Below, piece after piece: positions 9,466 through 17,144 of a stretch of DNA of 64,000 nt. Made by a program: the position numbers and the translations under genes. Source of the DNA: Bog-159 sp963738375 (GTDB lineage: Bacteria > Acidobacteriota > Terriglobia > Bryobacterales > Bryobacteraceae); NCBI GenBank assembly GCA_963738375.1, contig CAVTWL010000010.1:310001-374000 (forward strand). Reading direction: 5' to 3'. Numbering within the stretch: the stretch's first letter is position 1; each line of letters opens with the position of its first letter. The notes beneath the pieces are model-generated. The model was given only the letters and a program-made list of their open reading frames with translations, did not search any database and was not told the DNA's origin.

Positions 9466-10392
9466 TTGTCCTCCCTTCTCCACCCGGACGTCGCCGCCCG
9501 CGCGGCCGATTTGGCGCGCGAGTTCTCCGCCGCGGAGCCCTTTCGCCACGTCGTCATCGACGGGTTCCTTGACCCGCAATTCTGCCAGGAATTGATCGAC
9601 CAATTTCCTCCCTTTGAATCCGGCGACGCGCGCAACGAAAGCGGAGAATTAGCCGGCAAGTCCGTGATCCCCGATATCGCGCGACTGGGCGGCCCCTACC
9701 GCCGCTTCGACGCCCTGATTCGCGATCGCGAATTCTTGGCGCTGATGGGCCGCATCACCGGCATCGCGGATCTGCTTTACGACGCCGATTACGTGGGCGG
9801 GGGCACGCATGAGAATCGCGAAGGCCAGGAACTGGATTCCCATGTCGACTTCAACTTCCACCCGCGCCTCGGATGGCATCGCCGTCTCAACCTGATCGTC
9901 TTCCTCAACCAAGAGTGGGACGAAGACTGGGGCGGCTGCCTGGAACTGCTGCGTGAACCGATGGCGGAAGGCGCTGACGCGCGTAAAATAGTAACGCCTA
10001 AAGCCAACCGCGCCGTGATCTTCGAGACCACCGAATCGTCCTGGCACGGCTTCCGTGTCATCCGCCCGCCCGCCGGGGTTACGCGCAAATCGCTTGCGGT
10101 ATATTTCTACACCCGGGCACGCCCCCCTGCCGAAATCGTCGCGCCGCACGGTACATTTTATTACCAGCGCCCGCTGCCCGAACATCTCCAGCCCGGCTAC
10201 ACCCTCAGGGAAAGCGATGTCGCCGAGATCCGCAAGCTCTTCGCGCGGCGCGACGGACAGATTCGCTATCTGTACGAGCGCGAGCTGGAATTCTCGGAAG
10301 TGATGGAAACAATCCGCCAGTGGAGCGCCTTCCGTGTGGCGATGGCGCTGACTTGGCCGGCGCGTGCGCTAAAGCGTGCGCTGGGCAAATGA
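9466..10392 (+). CDS. 2-oxoglutarate/Fe(II) dioxygenase, prolyl-4-hydroxylase-like
   Basis: Non-heme iron oxygenase of 308 residues. The facial triad is visible: His126-x-Asp128 in SHVDFN and the distal His194 in SSWHGF, with Arg207 in VTRKSL as the likely 2-oxoglutarate ligand. The double-stranded beta-helix segment LNLIVFLNQEW with WGGCLEL is typical of the 2OG-Fe(II) hydroxylases that modify proline or sugar/amino-acid moieties in secreted polymers. The start is probably TTG at 9466. The last 24 bp overlap the convergent larE gene. A C-terminal ~80-residue helical extension follows the catalytic domain. Substrate unknown. Confidence 0.85.
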   Translation: MSSLLHPDVAARAADLAREFSAAEPFRHVVIDGFLDPQFCQELIDQFPPFESGDARNESGELAGKSVIPDIARLGGPYRRFDALIRDREFLALMGRITGIADLLYDADYVGGGTHENREGQELDSHVDFNFHPRLGWHRRLNLIVFLNQEWDEDWGGCLELLREPMAEGADARKIVTPKANRAVIFETTESSWHGFRVIRPPAGVTRKSLAVYFYTRARPPAEIVAPHGTFYYQRPLPEHLQPGYTLRESDVAEIRKLFARRDGQIRYLYERELEFSEVMETIRQWSAFRVAMALTWPARALKRALGK

Positions 10393-11238
10393 TGACGCGG
10401 GCAGATTCAGAACTTCGTTCAGCGAACCCTGGCGGTAGCCTTCCAGGTCGAGCGTTACGTACTTGAAACCCAACTTCTTGAACATGGCGGTGAATTGCCG
10501 CGCCATTTCCGCGTTCAACGCCCGCGGCAACTCATCCGGCGCGATTTCCAAGCGCACCAGTTCGCCGTGATAGCGGACGCGGAATTGCCGGAATCCCAGC
10601 GACTTCATTTCTTCTTCGCCGCGCTCCACGGTCTTGATGTTCTCTATCGTCACGGGTGTGCCGTAAGGGATGCGCGAGCTCAGGCACGCCGACGCGGGGC
10701 GGTCCCAGGTAGGAAGCCCGCTCCTGCGCGACAACTCGCGAATCTCTGCTTTGCGCAGGGCGGCGTCCACCAGCGGGGCCTTCACTTGGTGCTTGCCGGC
10801 GGCCTTCTGCCCGGGCCGGTAATCACCCAAGTCGTCGGCATTCACGCCGTAGACGATGTTGGCGATGCCGCGTTCCCGCCCAATTTCTTCGAGGCGCTTG
10901 AACAATTCGTCTTTGCAGTGGAAGCAGCGGTTGGCGTCGTTCTTCAGATAATCGGGATTCTCGAACTCGCGCGTCGCGATGTACTCGTGCGCAATGCCGA
11001 ACTGGCGCACAAAAGCTTCCGCATCGCGCTTGTGCGATTCCGGTATGGATGCCGAGTCGGCCGTGACCGCCAACGCCCGATCGCCTAACACGCGATGGGC
11101 CGCCCACGCCAGATAGGCGGAATCCGCGCCGCCGGAGTACGCAACCATCACGCGATCCATGCCGCGCAATACGGAAAACAGCCTCTCCTGTTTGTCTTCG
11201 AGCAAAGGGGGCGGCGAAAGGTCCACCAGGGAGGCCAT
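10369..11238 (-). CDS. larE: ATP-dependent sacrificial sulfur transferase LarE
   Basis: PP-loop ATP pyrophosphatase of 289 residues that adenylates pyridinium-3,5-biscarboxylic acid mononucleotide and inserts sulfur during synthesis of the nickel-pincer cofactor of lactate racemase-type enzymes. SGGADS (35-40) is the PP loop. NRCFHCKDELF (about 103-113) and RPASACLSSR, with Cys185 equivalent to the sacrificial cysteine region, are family signatures. The length matches LarE. Neither larB nor larC nor a racemase lies nearby, so the partners must be elsewhere. The start ATG at 11238 lies 6 nt after a TATAAT, with no ribosome binding site. Confidence 0.92.
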   Translation of the reverse strand: MASLVDLSPPPLLEDKQERLFSVLRGMDRVMVAYSGGADSAYLAWAAHRVLGDRALAVTADSASIPESHKRDAEAFVRQFGIAHEYIATREFENPDYLKNDANRCFHCKDELFKRLEEIGRERGIANIVYGVNADDLGDYRPGQKAAGKHQVKAPLVDAALRKAEIRELSRRSGLPTWDRPASACLSSRIPYGTPVTIENIKTVERGEEEMKSLGFRQFRVRYHGELVRLEIAPDELPRALNAEMARQFTAMFKKLGFKYVTLDLEGYRQGSLNEVLNLPASSFAQRTL

Positions 11239-11244
11239 AACTGA

Positions 11245-11250
11245 ATTATA
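11245..11250 (-). promoter_or_regulatory. -10 box of larE, leaderless arrangement
   Basis: A perfect TATAAT on the minus strand ends 6 nt before the larE ATG. The expected transcription start coincides with the start codon. The -35 region is weak. Confidence 0.5.
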
Positions 11251-11281
11251 AAGGATTGGGGGAATTACAAAGGACGGTGAA

Positions 11282-11315
11282 AAATTGCGTGGGCAGGTAC
11301 TACCGCCTGCCCACG
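11282..11315 (-). terminator. Rho-independent terminator
   Basis: A 10-bp perfect inverted repeat (CGTGGGCAGG at 11288-11297, CCTGCCCACG at 11306-11315) with an 8-nt loop is followed on the minus strand by CAATTTTT. It lies just past the stop of the small lysine/threonine-rich gene. Confidence 0.85.
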
Positions 11316-11329
11316 TTAGGGGAAGGATG

Positions 11330-11518
11330 TTACTTCGCGGCGGGCGGCGTGGTGGTGGTGCTGCTGCCCGTGGTCTTTTTGTTGCTCTTCTTGGTTTTGG
11401 CCTTTTTGGTCGTCTTGGTGGTGCTGGTCTGGTCCGGGGTCGACGGGGTCGACTGCGCGGCGAACGTCAAAGGCAGCGTGGCGGCTGCGAGGGTGATAGC
11501 GAGTAAGCTCTTTTTCAT
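11330..11518 (-). CDS. Small secreted Lys/Thr-rich protein
   Basis: A 62-residue protein with a clean signal peptide (MKKSLLAITLAAATLPLTFAA) and a mature part of about 40 residues made almost only of Lys, Thr, Ser and Pro (STPSTPDQTSTTKTTKKAK and similar). The ATG at 11518 has a good AGGAG 6-7 nt upstream, and a terminator follows the stop, so it is a single-gene unit with all the signals of a real gene. The mature chain is low-complexity, strongly basic and has no recognizable domain. Similar short basic secreted proteins are frequent in acidobacterial genomes as hypotheticals. A role in envelope or polymer binding is only a guess. Confidence 0.8.
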   Translation of the reverse strand: MKKSLLAITLAAATLPLTFAAQSTPSTPDQTSTTKTTKKAKTKKSNKKTTGSSTTTTPPAAK

Positions 11519-11724
11519 TTTGTATCTCCTTGTGGGATTTGTTTCTCCCGACAACTCCATCTTCTGCTATCCTGCCTTTCCGTACGATAGACTCGAAAGG
11601 CTATCCGTGGGACGAAAGAGCACCGCGTAATTGCCCAACCATAGCCTGCCTTGGGGCCCGCGATTAGCCTGGATCGGGGATACCCGCTGGCTGCGCCTTA
11701 GCGCCATCATAGAGTTGGAGGACT

Positions 11725-13066
11725 GTGAAAGAACATTCACCTGCGCCCGGCCGCCGCGTTACCCACCGCAGCCTGCTGCGGGTGTTGATCGCCGGCTTCA
11801 GCCTGGTAATCGCCTTCCTGCTGGCCGGCGCCTTCATCGGCATCGGGAACATCCAGCGGATTAAGGAAAGCGCGGCGCGCCTGGTGGCCGAGCAGCAGAC
11901 TACCAATCGCCTGCTCGAAGAAGTCCACCGCCAGCAGGCCAGCCTCAGCGAAGTCTTTTCCATCCTGGCGCGCGACCCGGATTCGGTGGATTACAGCAAG
12001 ATCCTGTCCCAACTCGACGAAGCCGAGCGCAACATCAACCGGATCGCCGCCGAAGGCGCTATGACGCCGCAGCGGCGACTCTACGATCAACTGCGCGATA
12101 CCTCAGCCGCCTTCTCCGCCGAAGCGCGGCGCTTGCTGGCCGTGGATGAACCCGAAACGTTCTCCTCGCAGGACCTGTTTCGCGATCACGAAGCTTTCAT
12201 TTCCGTGGTCGCCAAGCTCATCGAATCCAGCTACCACCGGACGGTCGCCGCGCAAAACCAAATCGACCAGCGCTCCGAGCGGCTGGTGAAGCAATCCGCC
12301 GCCTTTCTGGCCGCATTCTTATTGATGGCGCTGGCGTGCTCCGTGCTGACCCTGCGACTGACCGCGCAACTGCTGCGAAAAATGGACTGGCAGGAAAGCG
12401 AACTGAGCCGCGTTTCGTGGCACATGCTGGAGAATCAGGAAAGCACCGCGCGCCGGTTCTCGCACGAGCTGCACGACGAACTGGGCCAATCGTTGACCGC
12501 CGTGAAAGCCAACCTGTCGTCGATGCGACTGGAAGGCGCCGGCGATGCCGCACGCCTGGACGACTGCCTACGGCTGGTCGATGAGTCGATCGGTAATGTG
12601 CGGGAAATGTCGCAACTACTGCGCCCGACCATCCTCGACGATTTTGGCTTGGAAGCCGCCCTGCGCTGGCTCTGTGAAGGCTTCGCCCATCGCACCGGCA
12701 TCCAAACGGACTTCAAATCCAGCGTTTCCGGACGGCTGCCCGACGAAACGGAAACGCATCTGTTCCGCATGGCGCAGGAAGCCCTGACCAATATCGCCCG
12801 CCATTCCGGCGCCCACCATGCGGTAGTCACGCTTGATTCCGAACGTCCCGAGATCTGTCTTTCCATTCGCGATGACGGACGCGGCCTGCAACCAGCTGGC
12901 GCCGGCCGTACGCGGCATGGGTATGATCGGGATGCGCGCCCGCGCGCGCAGCGTGGGTGGCGATTTGAGCGTGCGCTCCGAGGAAGGGAAGGGAGTCGAG
13001 ATCGAAGTCCGGGTGCCGGACGGCGGCGCAGAGCATGAGAGAAAAGATCCATATCTTGTTGGTTGA
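11725..13066 (+). CDS. NarL-type sensor histidine kinase, frameshifted near C-terminus
   Basis: Membrane sensor kinase paired with the downstream LuxR-type regulator. Two hydrophobic segments (about residues 14-38 and 192-212) flank a helical periplasmic four-helix-type sensor domain. The HisKA_3 block SHELHDELGQ puts the phospho-His at 250. The HATPase_c domain shows the N box MAQEALTNIARHSG and G1 box IRDDGRGL. The next expected element, RGMGMIGMRARAR, is in another frame: one extra base lies between about 12884 and 12911. Read through, the gene ends at 13066 and overlaps the regulator by 32 bp. Unshifted, it would end at 13038 with a nonsense tail. The start is GTG at 11725 after GGAGGA. 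The signal sensed is unknown. Confidence 0.88.
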
Positions 13067-13673
13067 CGACCATGCCGTGGTGCGGCAGGGATTCAAAATG
13101 ATTCTGGCGGCGCAGCCCGACATGGAAATCGTCGGCGAGGCGGGCAACGGCCGCGAAGCGCTCGATCTCGCAGGCCAGTTGCAGCCGGACGTGATCGTGA
13201 TGGACGTCGCCATGCCTGAACTCAACGGCATTGAAGCGACCCGCCGCGTCGCCGACCTGTCTCCCCGTTCGCGCGTGCTGGCGTTGAGCATGCATAAGGA
13301 CTCCGTTTACGTGCGCGAGATTCTGAGGGCCGGCGCGCGCGGCTATCTTCTGAAAGACTCTATCGCCGGCGATCTGCTGGCTGCCGTGCGGGCGGTATCG
13401 CGCGGAGAAGGGTACATCAGCCCCGGCGTTTCCGATGCTGTACTGAACGACTACCGGCGTCACGTCACCGATCCCATCGATTTGCTGACCAGCCGCGAAC
13501 GCGAGGTGCTGCAGATGATGGCGGAAGGCAAGACCAATAAGGAGATCGCCACGGTGTTGAACCTGAGCGTGTATACGGTGGACGCGCACCGGGGCCGGAT
13601 CATGGAGAAGCTCAACCTGCATAGCATCACGGATCTGGTTCGTTTCGCGGTACGGTGCGGGCTGGTAGATTGA
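13035..13673 (+). CDS. NarL/LuxR-family response regulator
   Basis: Cytoplasmic two-component regulator of 212 residues. The receiver domain (about 1-120) has the acidic pair Asp11-Asp12, phospho-acceptor Asp57 in VIVMDVAMP, and Lys in LLKDS. The C-terminal LuxR helix-turn-helix reads LTSREREVLQMMAEGKTNKEIA followed by SVYTVDAHRGRIMEKL. The start ATG overlaps the end of the kinase gene, so the two are an operon and partners. Target genes cannot be predicted. The amidohydrolase 5 bp downstream may be cotranscribed. Confidence 0.95.
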   Translation: MREKIHILLVDDHAVVRQGFKMILAAQPDMEIVGEAGNGREALDLAGQLQPDVIVMDVAMPELNGIEATRRVADLSPRSRVLALSMHKDSVYVREILRAGARGYLLKDSIAGDLLAAVRAVSRGEGYISPGVSDAVLNDYRRHVTDPIDLLTSREREVLQMMAEGKTNKEIATVLNLSVYTVDAHRGRIMEKLNLHSITDLVRFAVRCGLVD

Positions 13674-13678
13674 TATCG

Positions 13679-14947
13679 ATGCGCACCGCCATAATCTGTT
13701 TGGCCGCTCTGTCACTGTTGCCGGCCCAGAATTCGTCCGACTTGTTCACCATCTACAAGGACCTGCATGAGCACCCCGAGGTTTCGCAGCACGAAGAGCG
13801 GACGCCGGCATTTCTGGCCGGGGAGCTGCGCAATGCCGGATTCACGGTAACGGAACACGTTGGCAAGTACACCGACGGCGGGGCCGCGGCGGGCATCGTC
13901 GCGATCCTGCGCAACGGCGCGGGACCCACGGTCCTGGTGCGCACCGACATGGACGCGTTGCCCGTGGAAGAGAAAACCGGACTGCCCTACGCCAGCCAGA
14001 ATGCCGGCGCCATGCACGCCTGCGGGCACGACCTGCACATGACTGCTTTTCTTGGCGCGGCCCGCAACCTGGCGGGCATGCGCGATCGCTGGCACGGCAC
14101 GCTGATGTTCATCGGCCAGCCAGCGGAGGAGCGCGTCACCGGCGCGCGCGCCATGCTCGGCGACCGCCTCTACGAGCGCTTCGGACGTCCCGATTTTTGC
14201 ATCGCCCAGCACGATACGCCCGAGGTGGCGGCGGGACAGGTCGCCGTGGTCGCCGGTCCCATTCTGGCGGGGGCGAGCACCGTGGACGTCACCATCCGGG
14301 GAGTCGGCGGACATGGCGCGCGACCGGAGACGACCAAGGATCCGGTAGTTATGGCCGCGCAGTTCGTGCTCGCCATTCAAACGCTCGTGAGCCGGCAGAC
14401 CGCGCCGCAGGACCCCGCCGTGGTGACGGTCGGTTCCATCCACGGCGGCACACGGCCCAACATCATTCCGGACGAAGTGAAGCTGCAGATTTCGACGCGC
14501 GCCTTCAGTGAAGATGCGCGGCGCAATATTCTGGCATCCATCGAACGGACCGCGCGCGGCGTGGCCCTGGCCGCAGGCGTCCCCGAAGATCGCGCGCCTG
14601 TCGTGGTGGTCAACCAGGCAGAATCCGTTCCGGTCACTTACAACGATCCGGCGCTGGCGGCCCGGGTGAAAGCCGCACTGAGCGCGGCGCTCGGCCCCGA
14701 TCACGTGATCGACGGCAAAGCTTCCATGGTCAGCGAAGACTTTGGCCTGTTCGGTCTGAGCCGCCAGATTCCCTGTTTCATGTTCTGGCTGGGCGCGGCC
14801 GATCCGGATCAACTCAGAGAGGCCCAGCGCACCGGACACCCGCTGCCGTCACTGCACTCCAGCCTGTTCGCCCCGGTGCCGGAACCGGCCATCCGCACTG
14901 GAGTTGCCGCGATGACATCGGCCGTGCTGGCGCTGCTCGGCAAATGA
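13679..14947 (+). CDS. M20-family amidohydrolase, exported
   Basis: Metal-dependent amidohydrolase related to hippurate hydrolase and IAA-amino-acid hydrolase, 422 residues. The N-terminus MRTAIICLAALSLLPAQ looks like a signal peptide, so it probably acts outside the cytoplasm. Metal ligands are recognizable in MHACGHDLHMTAF (about 111-123) and the conserved RTDMDALPVEEKTG precedes them. The dimerization domain contains GVGGHGARPETTKDPV, and the C-terminal SEDFG supplies a last ligand region. The start at 13679 is chosen because it begins the signal peptide. An upstream in-frame start overlaps the regulator gene. It cleaves an N-acyl amino acid or similar amide; the exact substrate is unknown. 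Confidence 0.92.
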   Translation: MRTAIICLAALSLLPAQNSSDLFTIYKDLHEHPEVSQHEERTPAFLAGELRNAGFTVTEHVGKYTDGGAAAGIVAILRNGAGPTVLVRTDMDALPVEEKTGLPYASQNAGAMHACGHDLHMTAFLGAARNLAGMRDRWHGTLMFIGQPAEERVTGARAMLGDRLYERFGRPDFCIAQHDTPEVAAGQVAVVAGPILAGASTVDVTIRGVGGHGARPETTKDPVVMAAQFVLAIQTLVSRQTAPQDPAVVTVGSIHGGTRPNIIPDEVKLQISTRAFSEDARRNILASIERTARGVALAAGVPEDRAPVVVVNQAESVPVTYNDPALAARVKAALSAALGPDHVIDGKASMVSEDFGLFGLSRQIPCFMFWLGAADPDQLREAQRTGHPLPSLHSSLFAPVPEPAIRTGVAAMTSAVLALLGK

Positions 14948-14997
14948 GGGCTTGTGGCACGTTGAAGGCCATGGGGAACGCATCCTCGTAACCTAAC

Positions 14998-15141
14998 ATG
15001 GGCCTAACCTTCTACGTTGGCTTCATCGTCTTCGTTATCTACGTCGTCTGGCAGGTTATTTCCTCGCTGCGGCGGATCGGCAAAGGTGTCGAAGACATCG
15101 CTGAGACGCTGCGCCGCATGGAGACGAAGACGCCGTCGTAG
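14998..15141 (+). CDS. Small single-pass membrane protein (47 aa)
   Basis: Short reading frame coding for one strongly hydrophobic helix (FYVGFIVFVIYVVWQVI, about residues 5-21) followed by a basic turn (SLRRIGKG) and an amphipathic acidic/basic tail. Such an architecture, with positive charges just after the helix, suggests an inner-membrane protein with N-terminus out. No good Shine-Dalgarno is visible. I do not recognize a family. Coding is supported by the membrane-like composition and lack of competing frames, not by homology. Confidence 0.5.
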   Translation: MGLTFYVGFIVFVIYVVWQVISSLRRIGKGVEDIAETLRRMETKTPS

Positions 15142-15173
15142 GCGGAGCGAAGCACACGATCCCGATCTGCCTC

Positions 15174-15202
15174 TTGCCTTGTCGCGCTATTTGCTCTATA
15201 CT
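15174..15202 (+). promoter_or_regulatory. Promoter of the 193-aa membrane protein gene
   Basis: TTGCCT (15174-15179) and TATACT (15197-15202) with a 17-bp spacer, about 30 nt before the ATG. A Shine-Dalgarno GGAG at 15222-15225 follows. TGCAAAGTACTT (15202-15213), resembling the operator-like site at 41200-41213, overlaps the end of the -10. Confidence 0.5.
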
Positions 15203-15231
15203 GCAAAGTACTTCTATACACGGAGCAACGC

Positions 15232-15813
15232 ATGAACCTATTCGATCTGCTGTTTATCCTTTTGTTCCTCGCCACCATAGCAACCTTGCTGGTCGCCATC
15301 GTCCGAGCCCTTCGCGGCCAGACCTCCAGGGCGCTGTCCCTTCTCCGAAAATGGGCGGTGTGCGCCGGGGCCTACTTCGCCATTGTCGCGATTTCCTCGC
15401 TGTTCTGGCCGCGGACCGTGCTGCGTCCCGGCGAACCGCGATGCTTCGACGATTGGTGCATTGCCGTTGAGAACATCGCCCGCCAACCGGCCGACGGGGG
15501 CGCCGATCTACTGGTCAAGCTGAGGCTGTCGAGCGCGGCTAAACGCATTTCGCAGCGCGAGCAAGACCTTGCCGTATACATCGCGGACGAGGGCGGCCAC
15601 CGCTATGAGGCTGCGGCGCGGGCGTCAGACATTGCTTTCAATGTCCAACTCGGGCCGCAAGAGTCGGTTACCACTACGCGCGCATTCTATCTTCCGGCAA
15701 CGGCGCGGAATCCCGTTTTGGTCATTGCCCATGAGGGCGGCTTTCAGATGGGCTGGCTGATCATCGGCTACGAAACCTGGTTCCATAAGCCAACCATGGT
15801 GCGCATTTTGTAA
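15232..15813 (+). CDS. Conserved membrane-anchored hypothetical protein
   Basis: A 193-residue protein with two N-terminal hydrophobic segments (about residues 4-27 and 41-60), followed by a soluble, beta-rich domain that should lie outside the inner membrane. The soluble part contains two cysteines in RCFDDWCIAVENI, possibly a disulfide, and the repeated pattern of a DUF4352-like immunoglobulin-type fold (VKLRLSSAAKRISQ, then FYLPATARNPVLVI). That fold assignment is a weak impression. It has its own promoter and ribosome binding site and ends 4 bp before the convergent oxidoreductase gene. Function unknown. Confidence 0.7.
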   Translation: MNLFDLLFILLFLATIATLLVAIVRALRGQTSRALSLLRKWAVCAGAYFAIVAISSLFWPRTVLRPGEPRCFDDWCIAVENIARQPADGGADLLVKLRLSSAAKRISQREQDLAVYIADEGGHRYEAAARASDIAFNVQLGPQESVTTTRAFYLPATARNPVLVIAHEGGFQMGWLIIGYETWFHKPTMVRIL

Positions 15814-15817
15814 TGCG

Positions 15818-17092
15818 TTATGCGAAGCGATATTCGCCGGGTACCGGCAGAGGCGTCACGTCCATTCTGGCGTCGTAATCGAAAGCCTTGGGCTGGAGGT
15901 CGAGCGGCGATGCCATCATCTGCTCCCACGTGATTTCCTGTCCCGAATAAGCCGACTCCCGCGCCATGATGCAGGTCATGGTGCTCTCCGCGACCGCCTG
16001 CCCATCATTAATATATGGCCCTTGGCCGCGAATGCTCTTCACCAGGGCGATGTGCTCCTGGACATAAGGATCAACGTCCGGCTTCGGCCCCATATCCAGG
16101 CAGTTCGTGCGGCCGCGCGACCCGATCAACAACTCCGAAACGTTGGTGTAAGCCGGCTTGCGGAACTGGCGGCAGTGGCTCGAAAAATGTACGCCGTTAG
16201 GGTACACAAAGTCCGCGTCAATGTGATCGTAGATATTGCCGTAGATTTCGGTGCGCGGCCGCCAGGCGGCGCCCCCCGAGGCGAAGACCTTGGCCGGATG
16301 AGTTCCCATGAACCAGTTGATGACATCGATATTGTGCAGATGCTGCTCGACGATCTGGTCGCCGCAGATCCAGACAAAGGAATACCAGGCACGATGCTGG
16401 AACACCATATCCGACCACTTCGCATCGCGCTCTTTCTGCTGGATCACAGGTGTTCCGACCCAATAGCCATAGGCGCCGAGCACATCGCCGATGGCTCCGT
16501 CGCGGACGCGCTGGAGCGTCTCCACATACCCGTCGTGATGGCGGCGCTGCGCGCCCGAGACGATGGTCAGCTTCAGTTCCTCCGCCTTCTTCGACGCCGC
16601 CATCACTTTGCGCACGCCGACCGGGTCGGTGCCGAACGGCTTTTCCGCGAAAATGTGCTTCTTGGCTTCCACCGCCGCCACGAAATGTTCCGGGCGGTAA
16701 CCCGGGGGCGTTGCCAGCAGGACGACGTCGATGTCCGACGCCAGCACCTTCCTGTACGCATCGAAGCCGATGAAGTGGTGATCGGGATCGACCTTGATCT
16801 TATCCGCCACGCCCTTGTATTTCGACGACCGCATCTCGCCCAGTGACTTCTCCAGGTGATCTTCGAAGATGTCGCCCATCGCCACCAGTTCCACGTTCTG
16901 GTTGCCGTAGAGGAACTGTTGCGCCGCTTCGGTGCCGCGGCCGCCGCAGCCGATCAAGCCGGCCTTCAGCTTTTCATCGCCCGCCCCGCGCACCAGTTCC
17001 GGCCGGATGATGGTAAATGCCGTAGCGGCGCCGAGCACGCCCGACTTTCCCAGAAACGACCTTCTGGAGAGCTCTTGTGAATCGTTATCCAT
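15818..17092 (-). CDS. Gfo/Idh/MocA-family oxidoreductase, Tat-exported
   Basis: NAD(P)-dependent sugar or inositol dehydrogenase-like protein of 424 residues. The N-terminus has a twin-arginine signal (SRRSFLGKSG followed by a hydrophobic stretch), so the folded enzyme with cofactor is exported. The Rossmann motif GLIGCGGRG comes next, and EKPFGTDP supplies the conserved Lys of the active site. The C-terminal alpha/beta domain includes DQIVEQHLHNIDVINWF, whose His residues fit the catalytic region. Such exported Gfo/Idh proteins are common in Acidobacteria and Planctomycetes near glycoside hydrolase genes, as here with the divergent hydrolase at 17145. Substrate unknown. Confidence 0.92.
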   Translation of the reverse strand: MDNDSQELSRRSFLGKSGVLGAATAFTIIRPELVRGAGDEKLKAGLIGCGGRGTEAAQQFLYGNQNVELVAMGDIFEDHLEKSLGEMRSSKYKGVADKIKVDPDHHFIGFDAYRKVLASDIDVVLLATPPGYRPEHFVAAVEAKKHIFAEKPFGTDPVGVRKVMAASKKAEELKLTIVSGAQRRHHDGYVETLQRVRDGAIGDVLGAYGYWVGTPVIQQKERDAKWSDMVFQHRAWYSFVWICGDQIVEQHLHNIDVINWFMGTHPAKVFASGGAAWRPRTEIYGNIYDHIDADFVYPNGVHFSSHCRQFRKPAYTNVSELLIGSRGRTNCLDMGPKPDVDPYVQEHIALVKSIRGQGPYINDGQAVAESTMTCIMARESAYSGQEITWEQMMASPLDLQPKAFDYDARMDVTPLPVPGEYRFA

Positions 17093-17144
17093 GTTTATCC
17101 GCCGTGGGCTTTCAGGTGCGATTGTATCGTATTACCTTGAAAGC

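Noticed and set aside
12435..13715. 426-codon frame opposite the two-component genes
   Set aside because: Overlaps both kinase and regulator whose motifs are unambiguous.
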